Below are positions 1 to 6,525 of a DNA stretch of 7,745 nucleotides, piece by piece. The stretch is from NCBI GenBank assembly GCA_007116755.1, contig SKHU01000062.1:1-7745 (forward strand), written 5' to 3'. Each line of letters begins with the position of its first letter. The stretch's first letter is position 1. Origin of the DNA: Alphaproteobacteria bacterium (GTDB lineage Bacteria; Pseudomonadota; Alphaproteobacteria; Micavibrionales; CSBR16-224). Position numbers and translations under genes: made by a program. The notes beneath the pieces were generated by a model. The model was not told the origin of the DNA, did not search any database, and was given only the letters and a program-made list of their open reading frames with translations.

Positions 1-828
1 ACTGAAGGCGTAATTGAGCGCAATCACCAGAATAATCGGAAAAAACGCCAGCGGAAAAGACGGAAGCTCTTCCAGTTTGCGCAGTTTGGCGCGGTCGCGG
101 GGCCGTATCTCCATAATATCGAATCCCTCGCCGCTGCTGCGTTCACGCAGATCGCCGTCGGGTTTGGTGTCGGTTTCGGGGTGATCGCCATAGCCCTCCC
201 CGTTTTTGCGGGCTTTGGCGGCCTCGCGCGACAGCCAGAACTGTCCCGTCAGAAACATCGTCAGCGCCGCCAGAATCCCCAGACCCGGCGCGGAAAACGG
301 CGTTGTGCCGAAATAGGGCATCGGAATCGCGTTTTGAATGGCGGGCGTTCCGGGCAGCGCCGTCATCGTGAAGGTGAAAGCGCCCAGCGCGATGGTTGCC
401 GGAATCAGACGTTTGGGAATATCCGCCTCGCGGAACAGCGCGGCGGCAATCGGATAAACGGCAAAAGCGACGACAAACAGCGACACGCCGCCATAGGTCA
501 GCACCGCACAGGCCAGCACGACAGCAAGAATCGCGCGGGCTGCGCCAAGCCGCGCAACAATCCCCTGCGCGATCGACCGCGCCGCGCCGCTGTCATCCAT
601 CAGCTTGCCGAACAATGCGCCCAGAAGAAACAGCGGAAAATAAAGAATGATGAATTTGCCCGCCGCCGGCATAAAGACCTGCGTATAAGTGGCCAAAAGC
701 GGCACGCCGCCCGCAAAAATCGCAGCGACCAGCGCCATCGCCGGGCCGAGAATCAGCACGCTGACCCCGCGATAAGCCAGATACATCAGCAATACCAAAG
801 AAATCAGAACACCCAGAAGACCCGTCAT
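1..828 (-). CDS. GntP-family permease (H+-coupled organic acid transporter), 3' end cut by window edge
   Basis: Reading the minus strand from the ATG at 828 gives an uninterrupted frame of 276 codons to base 1 with no stop, so this is the N-terminal part of a larger protein; GntP permeases usually have about 440-470 residues. It is strongly hydrophobic, with likely membrane helices near residues 3-20, 23-40, 57-75, 97-128, 141-158 and 180-199, and another starting at 257. Family-like motifs are FGKLMDDSGAA (73-83), TYGGVSLFVV (111-120) and the LPGTPAIQNAIPM segment (158-170), typical of the substrate region. Known members import gluconate or other hydroxy and keto acids with protons across the inner membrane; the substrate here is not determined. 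A long charged loop (about 200-256) separates the two halves. Its ATG overlaps the stop of the phospholipase gene (ATGA), and no good ribosome site stands at close spacing, so translation is probably coupled. Family call is firm; substrate unknown. Confidence 0.88.
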   Translation of the reverse strand, partial: MTGLLGVLISLVLLMYLAYRGVSVLILGPAMALVAAIFAGGVPLLATYTQVFMPAAGKFIILYFPLFLLGALFGKLMDDSGAARSIAQGIVARLGAARAILAVVLACAVLTYGGVSLFVVAFAVYPIAAALFREADIPKRLIPATIALGAFTFTMTALPGTPAIQNAIPMPYFGTTPFSAPGLGILAALTMFLTGQFWLSREAAKARKNGEGYGDHPETDTKPDGDLRERSSGEGFDIMEIRPRDRAKLRKLEELPSFPLAFFPIILVIALNYAFS

Positions 829-1955
829 GACGTTTTCTTGCGTTTTTCCTTTCCGCCGTCTTTATCCGCTTCTTTCGCATCGGCGGCGCAACGCAGCACA
901 GGGCGGATACTGCCTTCCAGCGCACAGGACAAGTCAAAGCTGGAGCGTTCGCCAAGATCGTCCCAGTGGTTTTCTATCCAGTGTCCGGCCTCTTTATAGC
1001 CGATGCCGTGCAGATAAACGAGATAGTCCCATTCCGCATTCACCTTGCTGGAGGATGAGAGATCGGCGACTTTGCGATCGGCGTGAATGCGGTGAATGCG
1101 CATGCGGCGGAATTCCTCATCGACCAGATTTTCCGCGGTAATGACTTCTTTCAGCAGCATCAGCGCCCGCAGTTCTTTCAAAAGAGAGGCGTTGAAGGTG
1201 ATCTCGTTCAAACGGTTGATGATCTCGCGCGCGGTTTTCGGAATTTCCTCGCGGTAAAACGGGTTGATTTGCACCAGCACAATATCGCGGGCGCGGCAAT
1301 CATCCACCAGCGGGAACAGCGCCGGATTTCCGGTATAGCCGCCGTCCCAATAGGCTTCGCCGTCGATTTCCACGGCCTTGTATAAAAACGGCAGCGCCGC
1401 CGAGGCCATCAGCGAATCCGCCGTCAGGTCGGGCTGGCGGAAAATATGCGCCGTGCCGCTGCGCACATTGGTGGCGGTGACAAAAATATTGGTTTTGTTG
1501 CAGGCGTTGACGCGGTCGAAATCAATCATCTCCGCCACCAGATCGCGGAGCGGGTTGATATCCAGCGGGTTGAGTTCATACGGGGAAAAGCTGCGCGTCA
1601 TGAAATCCATCATCAGATAGCTTGGCGAATTGTCCAGACTCCAGTTGCCGATCCAGCGATCCCAGAAGCTGCGCTGCACAGGGCTGAACCGCGCCGCATC
1701 ACTGACGCCTTTCCAGAACGCGCGCAGTTTTTTACGCGCCTTTTCGCGGCTGCCGTCTTCGCCCGACAGCCCGTCTGCGACCAGTGCCGCATTCATCGCA
1801 CCCGCGCTGGTGCCGCTGATGCCTTCGATCAGAATGCGCTCATCCTCCAAAATCCGGTCAAGCACGCCCCATGTGATCGCGCCGTGCGCCCCGCCGCCCT
1901 GCAGCGCGAGTTCAATCGTTTTACGCTCCGTTTTTTTCACCGGTTTTTTCGCCAT
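825..1955 (-). CDS. Patatin-like phospholipase with DUF3734-type C-terminus
   Basis: Predicted serine acyl hydrolase of 376 residues, likely cytoplasmic or membrane-associated, acting on lipid or other acyl esters. The patatin blocks appear in order: oxyanion-hole QGGGAHG (glycines 20-22), nucleophile elbow GTSAG with Ser50, the ASAALPF block (184-190), and DGG with catalytic Asp204, so the Ser-Asp dyad is intact. The C-terminal part, including WDYLVYLHGIGY and a GHWIENHW stretch ending in SSFDL (about 309-342), resembles the DUF3734 extension of alphaproteobacterial patatins. The tail is very basic and lysine-rich. No signal peptide is visible. The ATG at 1955 is chosen over an in-frame TTG at 1976, which would add seven residues, because GAGAGGG lies just upstream of the ATG. 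It follows the glycosyltransferase gene after 52 bases and overlaps the permease start by 4 bases. A role in polyhydroxybutyrate or membrane-lipid turnover is conceivable but not shown. Confidence 0.93.
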   Translation of the reverse strand: MAKKPVKKTERKTIELALQGGGAHGAITWGVLDRILEDERILIEGISGTSAGAMNAALVADGLSGEDGSREKARKKLRAFWKGVSDAARFSPVQRSFWDRWIGNWSLDNSPSYLMMDFMTRSFSPYELNPLDINPLRDLVAEMIDFDRVNACNKTNIFVTATNVRSGTAHIFRQPDLTADSLMASAALPFLYKAVEIDGEAYWDGGYTGNPALFPLVDDCRARDIVLVQINPFYREEIPKTAREIINRLNEITFNASLLKELRALMLLKEVITAENLVDEEFRRMRIHRIHADRKVADLSSSSKVNAEWDYLVYLHGIGYKEAGHWIENHWDDLGERSSFDLSCALEGSIRPVLRCAADAKEADKDGGKEKRKKTS

Positions 1956-1960
1956 TTTTT

Positions 1961-1970
1961 CTTCCCTCTC
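1961..1970 (-). promoter_or_regulatory. Ribosome binding site fixing the phospholipase start
   Basis: On the minus strand GAGAGGGAAG is followed by five A residues and then the ATG at 1955. The purine core sits 5-9 bases before that ATG, an ideal spacing. The upstream in-frame TTG at 1976 would place this signal inside the coding region and has no comparable site of its own. Confidence 0.7.
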
Positions 1971-2007
1971 TTCCAAGAGTCAGAGTCTAACGCTGCGGCG
2001 CAGTCTG

Positions 2008-2931
2008 TCAAGGAATACAGTACCAGAGCAGCAGACCGACCAGCATGACGGCTGTGACGATTGCGGCGGCACGCAGGCGCTGGTAATGGCGGCGGTTGAC
2101 GTAGCGGCGGTTGATTTTGCCGATGATCGGCAGCGCTTTTTTCAAATCTTTTTCGTCTTTGACCAGCCCCATAACAACATCGATCATGCCCAGATGACGA
2201 TCCAGCAGGGAGTGTTTCAGCGGTTTCTCGCCGGATCTGACCAACTCCGCCGTTCTGCGCTGCTGATCTTCGGCGCTGTTGCGCGAGGCTGGGAAATCAC
2301 GTGCGTAAAAAATGCTTTCCGGCACATAAAGGATTTTTCCCATTGCTGCCGCGCGGGTCAGAATCACGCGGTCATGCCCCAGTATCGGCCGCTCAATCCA
2401 GAGTTTTTGCAGCGCTTTTGTGCGAAAAATGCCGTAAATCATGAAACAGTCTTTCAGATTCGCAACACAGGCCGCAACGCGATCCAGCGGCTTTTTGTTT
2501 CTGCTGCGGTGCGCCCAGCGGCTTTTGGTCACGCGCCGCAGATTGTCGCCGCTTTCATTGATGTGTTGAATCGTGCCGACCCCCAGCACCGCGTCTTTTT
2601 CCTGTTCCATCGTCTCCAGAACCGGCAGCGCGTAGTTTTTTTCCAGCAGATCATGCGATCCGACCCAGCAGAAATACTCTGTTTTACAGTCAAACAGCGG
2701 CTGGCGGAAGTTTTCCATCGCGCCGAGATTTTCCGCATGGCGGATATGAGTGACATGCGGATGTTCCCTGGCATAGGCGGCGCAAACCTCGCTTGACCCG
2801 TCGGTCGAGGCGTTATCGCAGAGAATAATCTGTCCCGCCTCCGTCAGGCAGGATTCGATCGTATGACCGATATATTTGACATCGTTATAGACCGGAATCG
2901 CAATCGTCAGTTTTTTCAGTAAAGCGTCCAT
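2008..2931 (-). CDS. Family 2 glycosyltransferase with C-terminal membrane helix
   Basis: Predicted GT-A-fold sugar transferase of 307 residues that would move a sugar from a nucleotide donor to a growing surface glycan or lipid carrier. The N-terminus has IAIPVYN (10-16), then CDNASTDGS (38-46) with the nucleotide-binding Asp, and AENLG (66-70). The metal-binding DXD position is represented by GSHD (91-94), so only the second Asp is clear. CFMIYGIFRTKAL (162-174) and a GHDRVIL segment (185-191) match the acceptor and catalytic region of GT2 proteins. After a basic linker (about 275-288), residues 287-304 form a hydrophobic helix ending in the last few residues, suggesting a C-terminal inner-membrane anchor. 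The ATG at 2931 gives the conserved N-terminus directly, although its ribosome site is weak. It is the first gene of the minus-strand set and is divergent from the family 9 glycosyltransferase. Sugar and acceptor cannot be told. Confidence 0.9.
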   Translation of the reverse strand: MDALLKKLTIAIPVYNDVKYIGHTIESCLTEAGQIILCDNASTDGSSEVCAAYAREHPHVTHIRHAENLGAMENFRQPLFDCKTEYFCWVGSHDLLEKNYALPVLETMEQEKDAVLGVGTIQHINESGDNLRRVTKSRWAHRSRNKKPLDRVAACVANLKDCFMIYGIFRTKALQKLWIERPILGHDRVILTRAAAMGKILYVPESIFYARDFPASRNSAEDQQRRTAELVRSGEKPLKHSLLDRHLGMIDVVMGLVKDEKDLKKALPIIGKINRRYVNRRHYQRLRAAAIVTAVMLVGLLLWYCIP

Positions 2932-2946
2932 GCGTGTGCCGCCGTC

Positions 2947-2975
2947 TTGTGAAAGTTTTCCGCTTATTATATAAG
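2947..2975 (+). promoter_or_regulatory. Predicted sigma70-type promoter for the plus-strand glycosyltransferase
   Basis: TTGTGA (2947-2952, 4 of 6 matches to the -35 consensus) and TATAAG (2970-2975, 5 of 6 matches to -10) are separated by 17 bases. Transcription would start near 2982, leaving a leader of about 27 bases before the ATG at 3009. Prediction from motif and spacing only. Confidence 0.5.
2963..2975. repeat. AT-rich near-palindrome at the divergent promoter
   Basis: CTTAT and ATAAG form 5-bp inverted arms around a TAT centre. The symmetry supplies a -10-like element to each strand. A second, looser inverted pair, GCCGTC (2941-2946) and GACGGC (2983-2988), flanks it but is not concentric with it. 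Confidence 0.5.
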
Positions 2976-2996
2976 GGCATCGGACGGCAAAAGCAA
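2966..2996 (-). promoter_or_regulatory. Predicted promoter for the minus-strand glycosyltransferase-phospholipase-permease operon
   Basis: The minus strand carries a perfect TATAAT at 2971-2966 within a longer TATATAAT. A weak -35 (TTGCTT, 2996-2991) lies 19 bases upstream of TATAAT, or 17 bases upstream of the overlapping TATATA. Transcription would start roughly at 2955-2960, shortly before the ATG at 2931. The -10 overlaps the opposing promoter's -10. Confidence 0.4.
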
Positions 2997-3008
2997 ACGG
3001 GAATCAAA

Positions 3009-3914
3009 ATGGCGCAGCCCCGCGAAAAAATTCTGTTTATCAAACTCGGCGCGTTCGGCGATTTCATCATGACGCTGGGCTATATGCAGGCGGTGCGTGC
3101 GCATCACGCGGAGGCAGAAATCGTGCTGATGACCACGCCGGCCTTTCGGGATATGGCAGAAAAATGCGGGTATTTCGACCGGGTTGTTACGGTGGAGCGT
3201 TACAGCGTTTTTGAATTCGGCAAATGGCGCGCACTGCAAAAAATGCTGCGCCGTGAAGCTTTCGATCTTGTCTATGATATGCAGCAAAACGACCGCACGA
3301 AAATCATGCGTGTGCTGGCGCCTTCCCGAACGCGCCAAAACTGGTATCGCGGCAGAAACGCGCCGGAGGGGGCGCTGGAGATTAAAAACATCCGCGATTT
3401 TCCGCCGCCCGATATGGCGTGGATGGATGGAGATATTGCAGCATTTTCTCTTAAACCGCCTTTCGTGCTGCTGGTGCCGGGCGCTGCGCCGCACCGCCCG
3501 CTGAAACGCTGGCCGCCCGCATATTATGCGGCGCTGGCGGCGAAAATTGCGGCAGACGGCATGCAGCCCGTCATTCTCGGCGGCGGCGTCGAGGCGGAGA
3601 TTGCCGCTGAAATTTCCGCACTCTGCCCCGATGCGGTCAATCTGTGCGGCAAAACCTCTTTTGCCGATATTGCGGCGCTGGCACGGCAGGCGGCGCTGGC
3701 CGTCGGCAACGATACCGGCCCGATGCATCTGATTGCAGCGGCGGGCTGCCCCGTGATTTCACTGTTTTCCGGCGATTCCGATCCCGCGCAATCCGCACCG
3801 CACGGCGCGGATGTGACGGTGCTGCGCGCGATTCCGATCGAAAATCTTACGGTGGAAGAGGTGCTGGCCGCAATTGAGAGAAAAACCGCCGTATCCCGCG
3901 CGGCAAAGCGCTGA
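3009..3914 (+). CDS. Family 9 (heptosyltransferase-like, WaaC/WaaF-type) glycosyltransferase
   Basis: Predicted GT-B-fold transferase of 301 residues, related to the ADP-heptose:LPS heptosyltransferases that work on the cytoplasmic side of the inner membrane. The N-terminal domain begins ILFIKLGAFGD (8-18); Asp18 matches the position of the family's proposed catalytic base. FDLVYDMQQNDRT (85-97) corresponds to the usual DLQ-type segment. The C-terminal domain has LLVPGAAPHRPLKRWP (154-169), VILGGG (188-193) and the donor-site signature GNDTGPMH (233-240), followed by SLFSGDSDP. It is somewhat shorter than typical members (about 320-350). The ATG at 3009 is preferred over an upstream GTG at 2934: the earlier start would run through the predicted promoter and the extra 25 residues are not family-like, while CGGGAA precedes the ATG. 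Heptose as donor is not proven; many GT9 proteins in O-antigen or capsule loci use other sugars. Confidence 0.9.
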   Translation: MAQPREKILFIKLGAFGDFIMTLGYMQAVRAHHAEAEIVLMTTPAFRDMAEKCGYFDRVVTVERYSVFEFGKWRALQKMLRREAFDLVYDMQQNDRTKIMRVLAPSRTRQNWYRGRNAPEGALEIKNIRDFPPPDMAWMDGDIAAFSLKPPFVLLVPGAAPHRPLKRWPPAYYAALAAKIAADGMQPVILGGGVEAEIAAEISALCPDAVNLCGKTSFADIAALARQAALAVGNDTGPMHLIAAAGCPVISLFSGDSDPAQSAPHGADVTVLRAIPIENLTVEEVLAAIERKTAVSRAAKR

Positions 3915-3942
3915 TTTCCCTGATTTATCCGTAGCGCCTGAC

Positions 3943-4004
3943 CTTGACTTTCGCGGGGAAAAGCGGTATCAGAAAAGGCGTTTGAAACAAGGCGGAAAGT
4001 CAAG
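3943..4004 (+). repeat. Perfect 10-bp inverted repeat spanning the rfbF promoter and ribosome-binding region
   Basis: CTTGACTTTC (3943-3952) and GAAAGTCAAG (3995-4004) are exact reverse complements separated by 42 bases. The left arm contains the predicted -35 box; the right arm ends three bases before the rfbF ATG and overlaps the end of the AGGCGGA purine stretch (3990-3996) that probably serves as ribosome site. There is no T-run, so it does not look like an intrinsic terminator. It could be an operator pair or an RNA stem in readthrough transcripts. Confidence 0.6.
3944..3972 (+). promoter_or_regulatory. Predicted promoter for the rfbF-rfbG-epimerase-methyltransferase operon
   Basis: TTGACT (3944-3949, 5 of 6 to -35) and TATCAG (3967-3972, 4 of 6 to -10) are spaced by exactly 17 bases. 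Transcription would start near 3979, about 29 bases before the rfbF ATG. It lies in the 93-base gap after the family 9 glycosyltransferase, the only sizeable gap on the plus strand, which supports an internal promoter for the four-gene cassette. Confidence 0.5.
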
Positions 4005-4007
4005 CTT

Positions 4008-4781
4008 ATGAAAGCAGTCATATTGGCCGGAGGGCTCGGTACGCGTCTTTCGGAAGAAACCACTTTAAAACCCAAACCGATGGTCGAAATCGGCGGCCGT
4101 CCGGTGTTGTGGCATATCATGAAAATCTATTCCGCGCACGGCATCAATGATTTCATCATCTGCTGCGGTTATAAAGGCTATATGATCAAGGAGTATTTCG
4201 CCAATTACTTCCTGCATATGTCCGATGTGACGGTCAACACCGCCGACGGCACGATGGATATCCACCGCCAGAAGGCGGAAGACTGGCGCGTGACGCTGGT
4301 CGATACGGGCGATGATAGCATGACGGGCGGCCGTCTGCGCCGCGTCAAAAACTATCTGAAGGACGAGGAGGCGTTTTGCTTCACCTATGGCGACGGCGTG
4401 GCCGATGTCGATTTGACGGCGGAAATCGCTTTTCACAAAAAACACGGCAAAATGGCAACAATTCTGGCGGTGCAGCCTCCGGGACGTTACGGCGCATTGC
4501 AGATGGACGGCGATACCGTCAAAGGCTTTACCGAAAAACCCAAAGGCGAGGCGGGATGGATCAATGGCGGGTTTTTCGTGCTGTCGCCCAAAGCGATTGA
4601 CCTGATTGAAAAAGACAGTACGTCATGGGAGGCCGAACCTCTGGAATGGCTGGCGGCCAATGATGAGCTGCGCGCCTTCACACATGACGGATTCTGGCAG
4701 CCGATGGATACGCTGCGCGAAAAAAACATGCTGGAAAACCTCTGGGACGAGGCGCGCGCGCCGTGGAAAGTCTGGAAATAG
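4008..4781 (+). CDS. rfbF: Glucose-1-phosphate cytidylyltransferase
   Basis: Predicted to make CDP-glucose from CTP and alpha-D-glucose 1-phosphate, the entry step to CDP-linked deoxysugars, in the cytoplasm. The 257 residues match the family's usual length. The nucleotidyltransferase signature LAGGLGTRLSEET (6-18) is followed by KPKPMVEIGG (21-30) and PVLWHIMKIY (32-41). Other features shared with Salmonella RfbF include FIICCGYKGY, ANYFLHMSDVT, SMTGGRLRRV, FTYGDGVADVD (the metal-site Asp region), FTEKPKGE, INGGFFVL and the C-terminal FWQPMDTLREK. The similarity runs from end to end, so I assign the cytidylyltransferase specifically rather than a general thymidylyl- or uridylyltransferase. 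It starts with ATG after an AGGCGGA stretch and lies 14 bases before rfbG, clearly in one operon. No missing key segment was seen. Confidence 0.97.
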   Translation: MKAVILAGGLGTRLSEETTLKPKPMVEIGGRPVLWHIMKIYSAHGINDFIICCGYKGYMIKEYFANYFLHMSDVTVNTADGTMDIHRQKAEDWRVTLVDTGDDSMTGGRLRRVKNYLKDEEAFCFTYGDGVADVDLTAEIAFHKKHGKMATILAVQPPGRYGALQMDGDTVKGFTEKPKGEAGWINGGFFVLSPKAIDLIEKDSTSWEAEPLEWLAANDELRAFTHDGFWQPMDTLREKNMLENLWDEARAPWKVWK

Positions 4782-4795
4782 CGAAAGGCTGAAAA

Positions 4796-5935
4796 ATGCA
4801 CGACATGATCAATATCACAACATCGCGGATTTCCGAAACCGGATTGCCTGATGCGAATTTCTGGCGCGGAAAGCGCGTCGTGCTGACCGGCCATACCGGA
4901 TTTAAAGGCAGCTGGATGGCGTTGTGGCTGGCGCGGATGGGGGCGGAGGTGCACGGCATCGCGCTTGACCCGCAAAGCAGCCCGAACCATTTTACGCTTT
5001 CCGGCATTGCCGAGGCGCTGAAAAGCGACAACCGCACCGATATCCGCGACGGTGCGGCGCTGACAAAACTGATGACGGATATAAAGCCGGAGATCGTGTT
5101 CCATCTGGCCGCGCAGCCGATCGTGCGCCTGTCCTACCGCGCACCGGTCGAAACATTTGCCGTCAATACGATGGGCACGGTGCATATGCTGGACGCCATA
5201 CGGCAGGCGGGCAGTGTCCGCGTTGCAACAATGATTACGACAGACAAAGTCTATGAAGATCAAAACTGGCCACATCCTTACCGCGAGGATGACCGGCTTG
5301 GCGGATATGATCCCTACAGCGCCAGTAAGGGCGCGGCGGAAATTGTGATTGCCTCCTACCGCCGTTCTTTTCTGGCGGAAAGCGGAACGAGCCTTGCCTC
5401 GGCGCGGGCGGGCAATGTCATCGGCGGCGGCGACTGGTCGGAAGACCGCCTGATTCCCGATGCCGTCCGCGCCTTTGCCGACGGAAAACCGCTGGAGCTG
5501 CGCAAGCCCGATTGCGTGCGCCCGTGGCAGCATGTGCTGGATGTTTTGTGCGGCTATATGCTGCTGGCCGAGGCGCAATGGAGCGTGCCGCAGGATTTCG
5601 CCCGTGCATGGAATTTCGCGCCCGATACGGCCAGCGAGGAAACCGTCGGTTTTGTGGCCGAACATCTGGCGCGTCTGTGGGGCGGCGGCGCAAAAACCGT
5701 CTTCAAACCCAACCCCGACGATCCGAAGGAAACGGCGCTGCTGCGTCTTGACTCGAGTCTTGCCCGTATGTATCTGGGCTGGCAGTCGCGTTGGTCGATT
5801 ATGGACACGCTGGACAATACCGTCGCATGGTACAAAACCGCAAGCGGGGGCAAAACGCCGATGCGCCCCGTTTCCGAGGCGCAGATTGATGCCTATTGCG
5901 GCCTGAAACAGCCCGCCAATATCAAAACGGCTTAG
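4796..5935 (+). CDS. rfbG: CDP-glucose 4,6-dehydratase
   Basis: Predicted NAD+-dependent short-chain dehydrogenase/reductase-type enzyme turning CDP-glucose into CDP-4-keto-6-deoxyglucose, directly after rfbF in pathway and gene order. The 379 residues are close to the family's usual 355-370, with a slightly long N-terminus. The Rossmann glycine motif is TGHTGFKGSW (31-40), in the form typical of this subgroup. HLAAQPIVRLSY (103-114) matches the cofactor-site region. The catalytic segment TTDKVYED (148-155) and Tyr174-x-x-x-Lys178 in YSASK are intact, as are GNVIGGGDW and the RPWQHVLD segment, which are diagnostic for CDP-glucose dehydratases. The ATG at 4796 has GAAAGG seven bases upstream; a second ATG three codons later is an alternative. 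The gap to the next gene is 13 bases. No defect was seen. Confidence 0.97.
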   Translation: MHDMINITTSRISETGLPDANFWRGKRVVLTGHTGFKGSWMALWLARMGAEVHGIALDPQSSPNHFTLSGIAEALKSDNRTDIRDGAALTKLMTDIKPEIVFHLAAQPIVRLSYRAPVETFAVNTMGTVHMLDAIRQAGSVRVATMITTDKVYEDQNWPHPYREDDRLGGYDPYSASKGAAEIVIASYRRSFLAESGTSLASARAGNVIGGGDWSEDRLIPDAVRAFADGKPLELRKPDCVRPWQHVLDVLCGYMLLAEAQWSVPQDFARAWNFAPDTASEETVGFVAEHLARLWGGGAKTVFKPNPDDPKETALLRLDSSLARMYLGWQSRWSIMDTLDNTVAWYKTASGGKTPMRPVSEAQIDAYCGLKQPANIKTA

Positions 5936-5948
5936 GAACGGAAACAAG

Positions 5949-6521
5949 ATGGCCGGAGAGCGTTTTTCTTTTCACACAACGGGAATCGCGGATTTATGGC
6001 TGTGCGTGCGCGGCGATTTTTCCGATGATCGCGGCGTGTTCGCCAAGCTGTTTTCCGCGCCCGATTTCAAAAAAATCGGCGTGGAGCGGCCGATTCGGCA
6101 GATCAACCATTCGCTTTCCCGTGCAAAGGGCACGGTGCGCGGGCTGCATTTTCAGTATCCGCCGCATGCGGAAACGCGGATTATTACCTGCACGGCGGGA
6201 AAAATTTATGACGTTGCGGTCGATCTGCGCAAAGACTCGCCGACATTTTTAAAACATTACGGGGTCGAACTGTCGCCGCAGGCGCAGAACAGCCTTGTGA
6301 TTCCCGAAGGGTTTGCGCACGGCTTCCAGACGCTGGAGGCGGATTGCGAGATCATCTATCTGCACACAGACGATTACGTGCCCGAATCCGAAGACGGGCT
6401 GAATGTGGCCGATCCGGCGCTGGGGGTTGCGTGGCCGCTGCCCGTTTCAGGCTTGTCGGCACGCGATGCGGCGCATAAAATACTGGCGGAGCGCGAATTT
6501 ACAGGAATTGAAACGGGATAA
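5949..6521 (+). CDS. RmlC/RfbC-family NDP-4-keto-6-deoxysugar epimerase (3- or 3,5-)
   Basis: Predicted cupin-fold cytosolic epimerase of 190 residues, the normal size for dTDP-4-dehydrorhamnose 3,5-epimerases. Placed after rfbF and rfbG, it most likely acts on CDP-4-keto-6-deoxyglucose rather than on a dTDP sugar; no rmlA, rmlB or rmlD gene is present here. Visible motifs are QINHSLSRAKGTVRGLHFQ (51-69) with the catalytic His67, a GKIYDVAVDLR strand, SLVIPEGFAHGF (115-126) and LSARDAA (169-175) with Asp173 completing the His-Asp dyad. Two differences stand out in a by-eye alignment with RmlC: the lysine after the GLHFQ motif is Arg77, and the general-acid Tyr position falls on Asp142, with Tyr143 next to it. 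This could mean epimerisation at one carbon only. The start at 5949 follows AGGAACGGAAAC. The next gene begins four bases after its stop. Confidence 0.9.
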   Translation: MAGERFSFHTTGIADLWLCVRGDFSDDRGVFAKLFSAPDFKKIGVERPIRQINHSLSRAKGTVRGLHFQYPPHAETRIITCTAGKIYDVAVDLRKDSPTFLKHYGVELSPQAQNSLVIPEGFAHGFQTLEADCEIIYLHTDDYVPESEDGLNVADPALGVAWPLPVSGLSARDAAHKILAEREFTGIETG

Positions 6522-6525
6522 AAAA

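Noticed and set aside
181..999. 272-codon open frame on the plus strand
   Set aside because: It is antisense to the GntP permease and the phospholipase 3' end. Its very Arg- and Gln-rich translation is not protein-like, while the minus strand encodes a clear membrane transporter.
1993..2003. Small palindrome CTGCG-C-CGCAG between glycosyltransferase and phospholipase genes
   Set aside because: The usable stem is only about 4 bp with a 3-base loop and there is no T-run, so it is not a convincing terminator or RNA element.
1630..2796. 388-codon open frame on the plus strand
   Set aside because: It is antisense to the phospholipase and the family 2 glycosyltransferase, shows no domain, and crosses the gap between two real genes.
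2934..3008. GTG-initiated N-terminal extension of the family 9 glycosyltransferase
   Set aside because: It would translate the predicted promoter, lacks a ribosome site, and adds residues not seen before the usual N-terminal strand of the family.
4487..5947. 486-codon open frame on the minus strand
   Set aside because: It runs antisense to rfbF's end and all of rfbG, both of which have complete family motifs. Its translation is rich in Arg, His, Gln and Cys without recognisable domains, as expected for the complement of a GC-rich gene.
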